Positions 1 through 7,797 of a stretch of DNA of 64,000 nucleotides are shown in pieces. The stretch spans positions 3,230,001-3,294,000 of the forward strand of contig NZ_CP069370.1 in assembly GCF_019623905.1 (NCBI RefSeq). Reading direction: 5' to 3'. Numbering within the stretch: the first letter of the stretch is position 1; each line of letters begins with the position of its first letter. The DNA is from Neotabrizicola shimadae. GTDB taxonomy: Bacteria > Pseudomonadota > Alphaproteobacteria > Rhodobacterales > Rhodobacteraceae. The translations under genes and the position numbers were made by a program. Below the pieces are notes generated by a model, which was not told where the DNA came from, made no database searches, and worked only from the letters and a program-made list of their open reading frames with translations.

Positions 1-595
1 AGCGTGCGGTCAGCGCGTTGCCCTCGCCCATGGCGCGAAGGTCGCGCATGAGGTGCAGAGTGTCGCGATAGGTGACCCGGCGCGTGACACTATCCGCCAC
101 GGGCAGCGCCAACCCGGCGCGCTGCACCAAAGCACCAAGATCGCGGATCTCGCCCATGGGCAACACGCGCGGTGACAGGCCACCCGTGACCTCTGCCTCC
201 GCCTGCGCAAGGACGGCGCGCAGTTCGTGCAGCGTCTGGCCGCCGAACAGGAATCCGAGAAACAGGCCGTCCGGCCGCAGCGCGTTCCTGGCCTGGACCA
301 GTTGGCCCACCGGATCGTTGGCCCAATGCAGCGCCAGTGCGTGAACCACGAGGTCATGTGCCTTCGGTTGCAGCGGGAGGACCTCATTGTCGTCCGAGAT
401 CACGGCCCCCGGCAGTTCATCGAGCCACAGGGTCGGAAAGGGCGTGACCACCGCGGGCGCGGTAAACCGCCTGTTAACCTCTGCAAGCCTTTCATGAACT
501 TCGGCGCGGACCTCTTCCTGCAGGAAGAACTCGGTCGCGCGGGCGCGGTTTCGGGCCAGAGCGGCCCGGTCGGTGATCTGAGGAAGGCCTTGCAT
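1..595 (-). CDS. SAM-dependent methyltransferase, BioC/NDUFAF5-like (3' part outside window)
   Basis: Leftward reading frame that starts at an ATG at 595 and runs off the left edge, about 198 codons visible. The N-terminus reads MQGLPQITDRAALARNRARA and is followed by a segment (LVVHALALHWANDPV) and (LRPDGLFLGFLFGGQTLHELR) typical of the BioC/NDUFAF5 branch of class I methyltransferases that sits beside comF in alphaproteobacteria. The substrate cannot be read from sequence. The start codon overlaps by two bases the start codon of the oppositely oriented comF. The C-terminus is missing only because of the window edge. Confidence 0.8.
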   Translation of the reverse strand, partial: MQGLPQITDRAALARNRARATEFFLQEEVRAEVHERLAEVNRRFTAPAVVTPFPTLWLDELPGAVISDDNEVLPLQPKAHDLVVHALALHWANDPVGQLVQARNALRPDGLFLGFLFGGQTLHELRAVLAQAEAEVTGGLSPRVLPMGEIRDLGALVQRAGLALPVADSVTRRVTYRDTLHLMRDLRAMGEGNALTAR

Positions 596-1343
596 GAGCG
601 GCACCATGACGGCAACGACGCGGGCGATGCAAGCGGCGCTGCACGTCATCTATCCCCCGCAATGCATTTCCTGCGGGGCTCCTGTCACAACCGACTTCGG
701 ACTGTGCGGGCCCTGCTGGCGCCAGACCCCTTTTGTCAGCGGCCTGGTCTGTGATCTCTGCGGCACCCCTCTGCCCGGCGAAGACCCTGGTGCCGTGGTT
801 CACTGCGATGACTGTCTGACGATCGCGCGGCCGTGGAACCAGGGAAGAGCGGCACTGCTCTACAAGGACAATGCGCGCCAGCTTGTCCTGTCGCTGAAGC
901 ATGGTGACCGGCTTGATCTTGCCCGCCCGGCCGCCGTCTGGATGACGAAGGTCGCGACGCCCCTGCTGTCGCCCGGAACACTTGTCGCCCCGGTACCGCT
1001 GCACTGGTGGCGGCTGGCGGTGAGGCGCTACAATCAGTCGGCCTTGTTGTCGAAGGGAGTGGCGCGGCTGGCCGGGATGGAGCACTGCCCGGATCTTCTG
1101 AAGCGCCGGCGCGCCACGCCAAGCCAGGAGGGACGGACGCGCGACGAACGTTTCGCCAACCTGTCCGGAGCCTTGACGCTGCATCCGCGACATGTCGGAC
1201 GGGTCAAGGATCGGCCTGTGCTTCTGGTCGATGACGTCATGACATCGGGGGCGACTCTGGCGGCGGCTGCCGAGGCCTGCGTTGCAGCCGGTGCAAGCCG
1301 GGTATCCGTCGTTGTGCTGGCGCGCGTTGCGAAGGACGCCTAG
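594..1343 (+). CDS. comF: ComF family protein (phosphoribosyltransferase-like)
   Basis: ComF proteins combine an N-terminal zinc ribbon with a phosphoribosyltransferase-type fold; in naturally competent bacteria they act in DNA uptake, elsewhere the role is unclear. Visible here are paired cysteines near the N-terminus (PPQCISCG, LCGPCW, CDLCG, CDDC) and the PRPP-binding-like loop VLLVDDVMTSGATL near residue 205. The ATG at 594 has a good Shine-Dalgarno (GAGGAAGG, six bases upstream); ATGs at 606 and 627 are alternatives and the last fits the usual family N-terminus. grxC follows after 35 bases. Confidence 0.85.
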   Translation: MSGTMTATTRAMQAALHVIYPPQCISCGAPVTTDFGLCGPCWRQTPFVSGLVCDLCGTPLPGEDPGAVVHCDDCLTIARPWNQGRAALLYKDNARQLVLSLKHGDRLDLARPAAVWMTKVATPLLSPGTLVAPVPLHWWRLAVRRYNQSALLSKGVARLAGMEHCPDLLKRRRATPSQEGRTRDERFANLSGALTLHPRHVGRVKDRPVLLVDDVMTSGATLAAAAEACVAAGASRVSVVVLARVAKDA

Positions 1344-1378
1344 ATCGTTACAGTCGTGTCGGCTGTTCGAGGAAGACG

Positions 1379-1636
1379 ATGAAACCGGTCGAGATCTATA
1401 CCACGCCGCTGTGCGGCTATTGCCACGCCGCCAAGGGTCTCTTGACACGCAAGGGGGTGGCCTTCACCGAAATCGACGTTAGCGGCAATCCGGACCTGCG
1501 CGCAGCCATGGTGGCACGCTCCGGCGGGCGACGGACGGTGCCGCAAATCTTCATCGGCGACACCCATGTCGGCGGATGCGACGATCTCTTTGCCCTGGAC
1601 GCGGCGGGACAGCTCGATCCCCTGCTGGCAGCTTGA
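1379..1636 (+). CDS. grxC: Glutaredoxin 3
   Basis: Small cytosolic dithiol oxidoreductase that reduces disulfides with glutathione. It is 85 residues, the usual length, with an active site TTPLCGYCHAAK (Cys12, Cys15) and the glutathione-binding TVPQIFIG and GGCDDL segments. The CGYC active site is slightly different from the textbook CPYC but is common in alphaproteobacterial GrxC. An AGGAAG ribosome site precedes the ATG. It lies in a same-strand run between comF and a carbon-nitrogen hydrolase. Confidence 0.93.
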   Translation: MKPVEIYTTPLCGYCHAAKGLLTRKGVAFTEIDVSGNPDLRAAMVARSGGRRTVPQIFIGDTHVGGCDDLFALDAAGQLDPLLAA

Positions 1637-1641
1637 CAGCC

Positions 1642-2472
1642 ATGCGCGCGGGGCTCGTCCAGCTTACGGTGACCGACGATCCGGCCTCGGACCTGCCCGC
1701 AACGCTGAGGTTTGTGCAGCGGGCAGCAGCCGAGGGCGCCGACTTCGTGCTGACGCCCGAATGCACGAACGGTCTTTCCGCCAACCGCGCTCGCCAGCGC
1801 GAACAAACCTTTGCGGAAGCGGATGACCCGACCCTGGCCGCCCTGCGCAACGAGGCGGCGAGAGCGGGAATATGGCTCTTGGTCGGCTCAGTGCGGGTTC
1901 TGTCAGATGAGCCTGATGGCCGCTTTGCCAACCGGTCAATACTTGTGTCACCGGGCGGTGAGATCGCTGCTCGATACGACAAGATCCACATGTTCGACGT
2001 GAATGTATCGGAAACCGAGGTCTATCGCGAATCTGCGGCCTTTCGGCCCGGTGGCCGCGCGGTTGTGACCGATACACCGTTCGGTACGGTCGGCATGACG
2101 GTCTGTTATGACCTGCGCTTTCCCCATCTGTACCGCAGCCTCGCCAAGGCGGGCGCCGGAATCCTGACAGTGCCGGCAGCGTTCAACCACATCACCGGCG
2201 CAGCGCACTGGGAGGTGCTTCTGCGCGCACGCGCGATCGAGACCGGCTGCTTCGTTCTGGCCCCGGCACAGACCGGATTCCACGCGGAACGTGAGGGAAC
2301 CGGACGGCGCACGCACGGCCACTCGTTGGCGGTTGCGCCTTGGGGAGAGATCCTCGCCGATGGTGGAACCGTGCCGGGTGTGACATTGGTCGAAGTTGAT
2401 CTCGCCCGGGTCGCTGACGCACGGGGCCGCGTGCCATCCTTGTTGCATGATCGAGGCTTCGCCGGACCATGA
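1642..2472 (+). CDS. Carbon-nitrogen hydrolase (nitrilase superfamily, Nit2/omega-amidase-like)
   Basis: Amidohydrolase of 276 residues that hydrolyses a small-molecule amide; Nit-type members repair deaminated glutathione or act as omega-amidase, but the substrate here is not proven. The catalytic triad is visible: Glu40 (LTPECTNG), Lys114 (RYDKIHMFDV) and Cys155 (GMTVCYDLRFP). The start is taken at the ATG at 1642, which gives the family N-terminus MRAGLVQLTV and lies five bases after the grxC stop; longer in-frame extensions run through grxC and are not used. The stop overlaps the MarR start. Confidence 0.88.
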   Translation: MRAGLVQLTVTDDPASDLPATLRFVQRAAAEGADFVLTPECTNGLSANRARQREQTFAEADDPTLAALRNEAARAGIWLLVGSVRVLSDEPDGRFANRSILVSPGGEIAARYDKIHMFDVNVSETEVYRESAAFRPGGRAVVTDTPFGTVGMTVCYDLRFPHLYRSLAKAGAGILTVPAAFNHITGAAHWEVLLRARAIETGCFVLAPAQTGFHAEREGTGRRTHGHSLAVAPWGEILADGGTVPGVTLVEVDLARVADARGRVPSLLHDRGFAGP

Positions 2473-2933
2473 GCGACCTGCCAACATCATCTGACCGTAC
2501 GGAAGACATCGCCGTGGCCCTGTTCGGCGAGTTGTTCATGGCAGATCAGTTGGCGCGCAACCGCGTAACGCGCGCCTTGCCCAAGGGTATGGAACTGTCG
2601 CATTTCGGCGTGCTGAACCACCTGGCACGGTTGGGCGAAGAGCGCACGCCGGCGCAATTGGCGCGAGCATTTCATGTGACTCGCGGCGCCATGACGAACA
2701 CGCTGGCCCGCCTGGAATGGGCAGGTCATGTGCACATCCGACCGGACTGGGACGATGCACGCCAGAAGTTCGTGGCGATCAGCCCAGCCGGCCGCGCAGC
2801 GCGAGACGCGGCCGTGCAGTCGGTTGCCCCTCTGATCGCCGATGTGGTGCAGGCTCTTGGCGCTGATCGTGTGCGCGCCGTTCTGCCCGTCCTGCGGGAA
2901 CTTCGCCGGCGACTGGAGGAAGACCCCGGCTGA
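2469..2933 (+). CDS. MarR family winged-helix transcriptional regulator
   Basis: 154-residue DNA-binding protein with the MarR layout: an N-terminal dimerisation helix, then a winged helix around residues 45-110 (ARLGEERTPAQLARAFHVTRGAMTNTLARLEWAGHVHIRPD). The ATG overlaps the upstream hydrolase stop (ATGA), so it is probably translationally coupled and part of the comF-grxC operon. The ligand and target genes cannot be read from sequence. Confidence 0.87.
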   Translation: MSDLPTSSDRTEDIAVALFGELFMADQLARNRVTRALPKGMELSHFGVLNHLARLGEERTPAQLARAFHVTRGAMTNTLARLEWAGHVHIRPDWDDARQKFVAISPAGRAARDAAVQSVAPLIADVVQALGADRVRAVLPVLRELRRRLEEDPG

Positions 2934-2941
2934 TGCCGGGG
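2924..2941. terminator. Hairpin between convergent genes
   Basis: CCCCGGC-TGAT-GCCGGGG forms a perfect 7-bp stem with a 4-base loop over the MarR stop codon, just before the convergent export-protein stop. Neither flank carries a good T run, so it may work as a weak bidirectional or Rho-assisted end rather than a classical terminator. Confidence 0.4.
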
Positions 2942-2950
2942 CGAATTCCG

Positions 2951-4060
2951 CTATTGCACCGCTGCATTCACCGCGAGGAGGCCCGCCAACAGCGCCGTGA
3001 TCGTCCTTGCCGCGGTGACCGGGCTTTCGCTGACCACGACGGCATCGCCGTCCTGCAGCAGGAATTGCCCCGCAGCGAACAGACCGTCTGCGTTGGTAAG
3101 ATCGAAGGTGAAAACCACGCCTTGTTTTGGTGGCCCGGAACCGTCAGTCCGCACGGCTTTGGCGCTGTAGTTGCGGAGAATGAAGATGGCCGCAGGATTG
3201 GCGCGCACCGCATCCATGCCGCCGGTCAACGCCATCGCTTCGAGCGCAGTCACCCGTTCGGAAGGGAATCGCACACGTGACTCGGTTCCGCTGGCTCCGA
3301 GAGCAACGAAGTGACGGTCATCTGGTTCGACGAACAGCTTGTCGCCGCCCCTGAGCGTCGTGTCCTGGGAGGGGCTGTTCATCAGTTGGTCAAGAGATAT
3401 GCCGTACAACCGGCCATCGCGGATAAGTCGAACTTGCGGGTTTTCCAGCGATGGACTGACACCACCGGCCGCCGAAAGCACGCTGAGCACCGTCGTATTG
3501 CGGTCAAGGAGCGGGTAGTGACCCGGGCTTGCAACACCGCTGACGATGTCGATCGAGTTCTGCTTGCCAGAGCTCTGTTCGAGTTGCACCTGAACCGACG
3601 GGGCAATGGCCACGAGCTTGTCCTGGATCACTTGCCGGGCCTCTTCCGGCGACATCTTCGAAACGTAGACTTCCGAAATATAGGGCAAGAAGATCGTACC
3701 GGATTGCGACACGATCAGGCCCGTGAGCGGCACCGCCTTCTGCCCCGGCGGCTTGAGCAACGAGCTTTCTTCGTTATCCCAGATGGTTACGTTGAGATGA
3801 TCTCCGGGCTGGATGATCTGACCGGATGGCCCGCGACTATGGCCGATCCAGCCCGACGCAGTTCCATTGCCGGACAAGGGCCAGCGTGAAATCGTCGCGA
3901 GGCTAGCCCGGGTCACAGGCTCGACGGCGAAGGTTGCGTCGGGATCGTTGGCTCCTGCGAGGATCTGATCCTCACGGCCCGCGCCCTGCGGAAGGTCGCA
4001 CCCCGCAAGCGTCAGGGAAGCACAAACCATCGCCAGAACAGGCGGTCTCAGTCGAATCAA
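2951..4060 (-). CDS. Polysaccharide export lipoprotein (Wza/BexD family, SLBB domains)
   Basis: Outer-membrane polysaccharide export protein, the exit channel for exo- or capsular polysaccharide. A TTG at 4060 is chosen as start: it is preceded by GGAGA eight bases upstream and yields a textbook lipoprotein signal, MIRLRPPVLAMVCASLTLAGC, with the lipobox LAGC; a later ATG (4030) would lack the positive n-region. The poly-export domain follows (IQPGDHLNVTIWDNE), then two SLBB-type repeats (GVASPGHYPLLDRNTTVL; VTALEAMALTGG). The C-terminus ends in a hydrophobic helix (TARTITALLAGLLAVNAAV), as in Wza-type channels. It is divergent from the epimerase-sugar transferase genes. Confidence 0.9.
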   Translation of the reverse strand: MIRLRPPVLAMVCASLTLAGCDLPQGAGREDQILAGANDPDATFAVEPVTRASLATISRWPLSGNGTASGWIGHSRGPSGQIIQPGDHLNVTIWDNEESSLLKPPGQKAVPLTGLIVSQSGTIFLPYISEVYVSKMSPEEARQVIQDKLVAIAPSVQVQLEQSSGKQNSIDIVSGVASPGHYPLLDRNTTVLSVLSAAGGVSPSLENPQVRLIRDGRLYGISLDQLMNSPSQDTTLRGGDKLFVEPDDRHFVALGASGTESRVRFPSERVTALEAMALTGGMDAVRANPAAIFILRNYSAKAVRTDGSGPPKQGVVFTFDLTNADGLFAAGQFLLQDGDAVVVSESPVTAARTITALLAGLLAVNAAVQ

Positions 4061-4123
4061 TTGGGCGTCTCCGGCAGCTCGCCCGCCCCCAACGGGTGGA
4101 CACGACGCATCGCGGCACCATAC

Positions 4124-4143
4124 TGACCCGCGGTGTCGGGTCA
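4124..4143. promoter_or_regulatory. 20-bp dyad in divergent exopolysaccharide promoter region
   Basis: TGACCC-N8-GGGTCA is a perfect inverted repeat in the 134-bp gap between the leftward export lipoprotein and the rightward epimerase. Its symmetric form and position suit a dimeric regulator acting on both directions. No cognate regulator is identifiable in the window. Confidence 0.45.
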
Positions 4144-4194
4144 ACCTCCGCTGCGCGGCGGCGTGACCGAGGGGCAAGCGGCGGGAGGCAGAAG

Positions 4195-5031
4195 ATGCCA
4201 CATAAGCAGGTAATCGCCGTAACTGGTTCCACAGGGCGCTTGGGGCAACTGTTTCGACTAGTCTGGTCGGGCGACCAGCCAAGAGAACTTGCGCCGCTTT
4301 GGCTGACGCGCCAGAGCATCAAGGCGCCAGATGAGATCACTTGCGATCTGGAGGGTCGGGTGCCGACTTTGCCATCGGGGTGTATCATTCTGCACCTGGC
4401 GGGAACTGTAGCCCCAGGGCGCGAGATGTCAGACCACGTGGCGCTGGCGGTGGCTGTGCGCGACCTGGCCCTTCGTTCGGAGGCGCGGCATGTCTTTGTT
4501 GCCTCGACCGCGGCCGTCTATGGGCGGGGCGACGCGCCACATGAAGAAGCGGAAAAGCCCGACCCGGCGTCGGCCTACGGACGCATGAAGCTGGCAGCCG
4601 AGAACGTTTTCGCCGGACAGCCGCGGACAACATGCCTCAGGATCGGCAATGTTGCTGGCGCGGACGCCGTTTTGGGCAACAACGCCCCGCGGCTGATCCT
4701 GGACCCGGTTCCTGACGGAACGGAAGGGCCGTCGCGATCCTACATTGGTCCAAGGACACTCGCCCGGGTGGTTGCCCGGTTGGCCGGCGTAGCTGCGACA
4801 GGAGGGGTGCTTCCGCGCACCCTGAATGTGGCACAGTCCCCGATCGTGAGCATGGCCGCCCTCCTGCGCGCCGCTGACCGTCCCTTCGACTGGGGCCCTG
4901 AAAACCCGGCCGTCATTCCCAAGGTCGAACTGGCAACTGACCGGCTTCGCGCCCTCATGCCAGACCTGCCACTGGCGTCTGCCGCGGGACTTGTGGCCGA
5001 GCGCGATTCGCTGCCAAGCTGGCGACCATGA
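4195..5031 (+). CDS. NAD-dependent epimerase/dehydratase (extended SDR)
   Basis: 278-residue nucleotide-sugar modifying enzyme candidate. The N-terminus carries a dinucleotide-binding motif (VIAVTGSTGRLGQLF); STAAVYG and YGRMK near residues 104 and 125 give the SDR Ser/Tyr-x3-Lys catalytic set. The ATG at 4195 has a GGGAGG site upstream. It overlaps the following sugar transferase by four bases (ATGA), so the two are co-translated; its likely role is supplying the modified sugar for this exopolysaccharide locus. Confidence 0.82.
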   Translation: MPHKQVIAVTGSTGRLGQLFRLVWSGDQPRELAPLWLTRQSIKAPDEITCDLEGRVPTLPSGCIILHLAGTVAPGREMSDHVALAVAVRDLALRSEARHVFVASTAAVYGRGDAPHEEAEKPDPASAYGRMKLAAENVFAGQPRTTCLRIGNVAGADAVLGNNAPRLILDPVPDGTEGPSRSYIGPRTLARVVARLAGVAATGGVLPRTLNVAQSPIVSMAALLRAADRPFDWGPENPAVIPKVELATDRLRALMPDLPLASAAGLVAERDSLPSWRP

Positions 5032-5657
5032 CGATACAGAAGCGCTTGTTCGATCTGGTCCTTGGCACGTTCCTTGCGCTGATTCTGGCTATTCCGTTCA
5101 CGGTGCTGGTCGTCATACTTCTCATCCGGGAGGGGCGGCCGGTCTTCTATGTGTCCGAGCGGATGTCAGCGCCGGACCGCCCCTTCCGCCTGTGGAAGTT
5201 GCGAACGATGACGTTCGACCCTGACGATTCGGGTGTATCGGGTGGTGACAAGGCATCGCGGATAACCGCTACCGGCCGGTTCCTGCGCCGCACACGGATG
5301 GACGAGGTTCCGCAACTGTGGAACGTGCTTCGCGGCGACATGAGCTTCGTCGGCCCGAGACCACCGCTGCGTTCCTATGTTGAGAGATTTCCTGAGATCT
5401 ACAGGAATGTCCTGCGCAGCCGGCCTGGCATCACGGGCCTGGCAACACTACGCTATCATGCTCACGAAGAGCGGCTGATCGCCGAATGCCGCACTGCGGC
5501 AGAAACCGACGCCGTCTACGCAAGGCGCTGCGTTCCGCGCAAGGCAGCCTTGGATTTGATCTATCAGCGGCATCAATCCCTGTGTTTCGATGCGGCTTTG
5601 ATCATCGAAACAGCAACTCGAACATTTCTGCGCCGTATTTTTGCCAATCGGCGCTGA
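5028..5657 (+). CDS. Initiating sugar-1-phosphate transferase (undecaprenyl-phosphate, ExoY/WbaP-type)
   Basis: Transfers the first sugar phosphate onto the lipid carrier undecaprenyl phosphate at the inner membrane. 209 residues: one N-terminal membrane helix (DLVLGTFLALILAIPFTVLVVILLI) followed by the catalytic domain with KLRTMTFD, RMDEVPQLWNVLRGDMSFVG-PRPPLRSYVE and PGITGLATLRY. This is the short single-domain form without the extra N-terminal transmembrane bundle. Start overlaps the epimerase stop. Confidence 0.9.
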   Translation: MTIQKRLFDLVLGTFLALILAIPFTVLVVILLIREGRPVFYVSERMSAPDRPFRLWKLRTMTFDPDDSGVSGGDKASRITATGRFLRRTRMDEVPQLWNVLRGDMSFVGPRPPLRSYVERFPEIYRNVLRSRPGITGLATLRYHAHEERLIAECRTAAETDAVYARRCVPRKAALDLIYQRHQSLCFDAALIIETATRTFLRRIFANRR

Positions 5658-5779
5658 AGACGGCGCCACTGCGCTTGCTGCACTGCACACATCGCCCTAT
5701 TGTGGCGCCATAGTGGGTAGCGTTTGCATAGTCCATTCCGCTGTGCCGCATGTGGCGCGCCAAGCAAGAAGGTTCTGGA

Positions 5780-7699
5780 GTGCTGCGGTTCCGAAGCCAA
5801 CTCTTCGCCTTTGTAGATGTCATGTCACGTCGGCAGAAGCAGTTCTCGCTGCTTATGATCGACGTCGTCCTTGCCCCTTTGGCCTTCTATCTGACCTGCG
5901 CGATCGTGTTTGGTTCCGTCGTGCCAAAAGCATTGTTCGACAGCCTGTTCGTGATCCTCTGCCTCCTGCCGCCGGTCGCCGCGCTCGCCTGCCTGGCGCT
6001 TGGCGTTCATCGGATCCAGTTGAAAGCCTATGAATCGACGGCCATCCTGCGAACAGGTGCAGTCGCCGCGATTGTCACGGGAACGGTGGCGCTCTCGCGT
6101 TCGCTGCTTGGGCTGTGGTTTCCCGTTGCGGGTGTCTTCCTCTTCGGGCTGGTCTTCTTCCTGCTTGCCGTCGGCTCACGTTTCGCGCTGCTGAACCTGC
6201 TGCTTTGGGTTCTGCGGCTTGGAACCGAACGGACGCGGGTCCTGATCTATGGGGCGGGCACGACGGGCATGCAGCTTGCTGCCGCGCTGCGATCGCACGA
6301 GCGTGTTTCTGCGGTTGCCTTCGTTGATGACAACGTCGCGCTTCACGGGACAACGGTGGCGGGGTTGCGTGTGTACCCAGCACACCGGATCGACTCGTTG
6401 GTTCAGGACCGGCAGATTGACCGAGTGCTTCTCGCCATGCCCTCGGTCTCCACGCCCAAGCTCGGAAAGATAGCGCGCGGCCTTCAGGCGCGTGGTCTGG
6501 ACGTGATGATGGTGCCTTCGTTCGCACAGCTCGTCGGTTCAGAGACCCTGATCGACTCCCTTACCAAGGTCGCGCCCGACAAGTTTCTTGGCCGGCGGCA
6601 GATGGACAAGGCGCTTCCCCTTGGCGCAGAAGCCTATACCGGCAAGTCCATTCTTGTCTCTGGCGCAGGCGGCTCTGTCGGCAGCGAACTTTGCCGGCAG
6701 TTGATCCTTCACCGCCCAAGCCGGATCGTCCTGTTCGAAGTCAGCGAGATCGGACTTTATAACATCGATCGTGAGCTACAGGGGCTGGCTTCGGGGACAG
6801 GCGTCGAGATCGTTCCCGTGCTTGGGACTGTCACCGATGCGCGCATGGCGCGCTCCGCGATCGTCGACAACGGCGTTCAGGTCATCCTGCACGCAGCAGC
6901 CTACAAGCACGTGCCGATTGTCGAGGCAAACCCGATCGCGGGTGTTTCGAACAACGTTCTGGGGACCCGCGTTCTGGCTGACGCGGCCGAGGAATGTGGT
7001 GCGGAACGCTTCATCCTGATCTCGACCGACAAGGCCGTTCGGCCGACCAATGTCATGGGCGCCTCGAAGCGCCTGGCCGAACACGTTGTTCAGGACCTTG
7101 CCCGCAGATCCAAGATCTGCCTTTTCTCGATTGTGCGGTTCGGGAACGTGCTTGGGTCCTCTGGCTCTGTGATCCCGCTGTTCAAGGAGCAGATCGCCCA
7201 GGGGGGGCCGGTGACCCTGACGCACGAAGACGTGACACGCTATTTCATGACGATTTCCGAAGCCGTACGGCTGGTGCTGCTGGCGGGGTCGTTTGCGGAC
7301 GCAGATGGAATGCGTGGTGGTGATGTCTTCGTGCTGGATATGGGCAAACCTACGCGCATCCGTGACCTCGCAGTCCAGATGATCGAGGCCGCGGGCTATT
7401 CGGTCCGCAGTCCGGACAATCCGGATGGAGACATCGACATCGAAGTGATAGGACTTCGTCCGGGCGAGAAGCTCCACGAGGAACTCCTTATCGGCGAGGG
7501 TTTCCTGACCACGCCGCATCCCAAGATCATGAGGGCCAGAGAAGCTGGTTTGCCCGAGCTTCGCGTGGCGGGTGCGCTGCGCGCGTTGCGCACTGCTGTG
7601 GCAACGGGAGACAGCGACGGAGTGCGTCGCGTAATCACCGATTGCGTGGAAGGCTATCAACCTGCTGTGGCTCCAGAGGCCCTGCGCTCCAACGCATAG
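5780..7699 (+). CDS. Nucleoside-diphosphate sugar 4,6-dehydratase, membrane-bound (CapD/WbpM/FlaA1 type)
   Basis: Converts a UDP-HexNAc to its 4-keto-6-deoxy form for surface polysaccharide. About 639 residues: four N-terminal membrane helices, then a CoA-binding-like Rossmann domain (VLIYGAGTTGMQLA) and the catalytic SDR domain (ILVSGAGGSVGSELCRQL). The catalytic set is STDKAVRPTNVMGASKR, where Met replaces the usual Tyr, as known for WbpM-type enzymes. A GTG at 5780 with AAGAAGG six bases upstream is chosen; the resulting N-terminus leads into the family-typical SRRQKQ segment. An upstream ATG (5750) lacks a ribosome site and an ATG at 5822 is possible. Confidence 0.88.
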   Translation: MLRFRSQLFAFVDVMSRRQKQFSLLMIDVVLAPLAFYLTCAIVFGSVVPKALFDSLFVILCLLPPVAALACLALGVHRIQLKAYESTAILRTGAVAAIVTGTVALSRSLLGLWFPVAGVFLFGLVFFLLAVGSRFALLNLLLWVLRLGTERTRVLIYGAGTTGMQLAAALRSHERVSAVAFVDDNVALHGTTVAGLRVYPAHRIDSLVQDRQIDRVLLAMPSVSTPKLGKIARGLQARGLDVMMVPSFAQLVGSETLIDSLTKVAPDKFLGRRQMDKALPLGAEAYTGKSILVSGAGGSVGSELCRQLILHRPSRIVLFEVSEIGLYNIDRELQGLASGTGVEIVPVLGTVTDARMARSAIVDNGVQVILHAAAYKHVPIVEANPIAGVSNNVLGTRVLADAAEECGAERFILISTDKAVRPTNVMGASKRLAEHVVQDLARRSKICLFSIVRFGNVLGSSGSVIPLFKEQIAQGGPVTLTHEDVTRYFMTISEAVRLVLLAGSFADADGMRGGDVFVLDMGKPTRIRDLAVQMIEAAGYSVRSPDNPDGDIDIEVIGLRPGEKLHEELLIGEGFLTTPHPKIMRAREAGLPELRVAGALRALRTAVATGDSDGVRRVITDCVEGYQPAVAPEALRSNA

Positions 7700-7797
7700 A
7701 TGTCGCGACCGTCGAAAATGTGGGCTCGCGCGGCCCGAAGGGCTTGCAGATCTCTCGTGCCCTACCTTGACTGGCCCCAGGTCATATCGGATTGGAC

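Noticed and set aside
492-1448. A 318-codon leftward frame over comF
   Set aside because: Low-complexity Arg/Gln/Pro composition and antisense to a complete ComF with its zinc and phosphoribosyl motifs.
5658-5779. Regulatory array from repeated GGCGCC motifs before the WbpM-type gene
   Set aside because: GGCGCC is a short GC palindrome expected often at this base composition; spacing is irregular and no further symmetry is seen.
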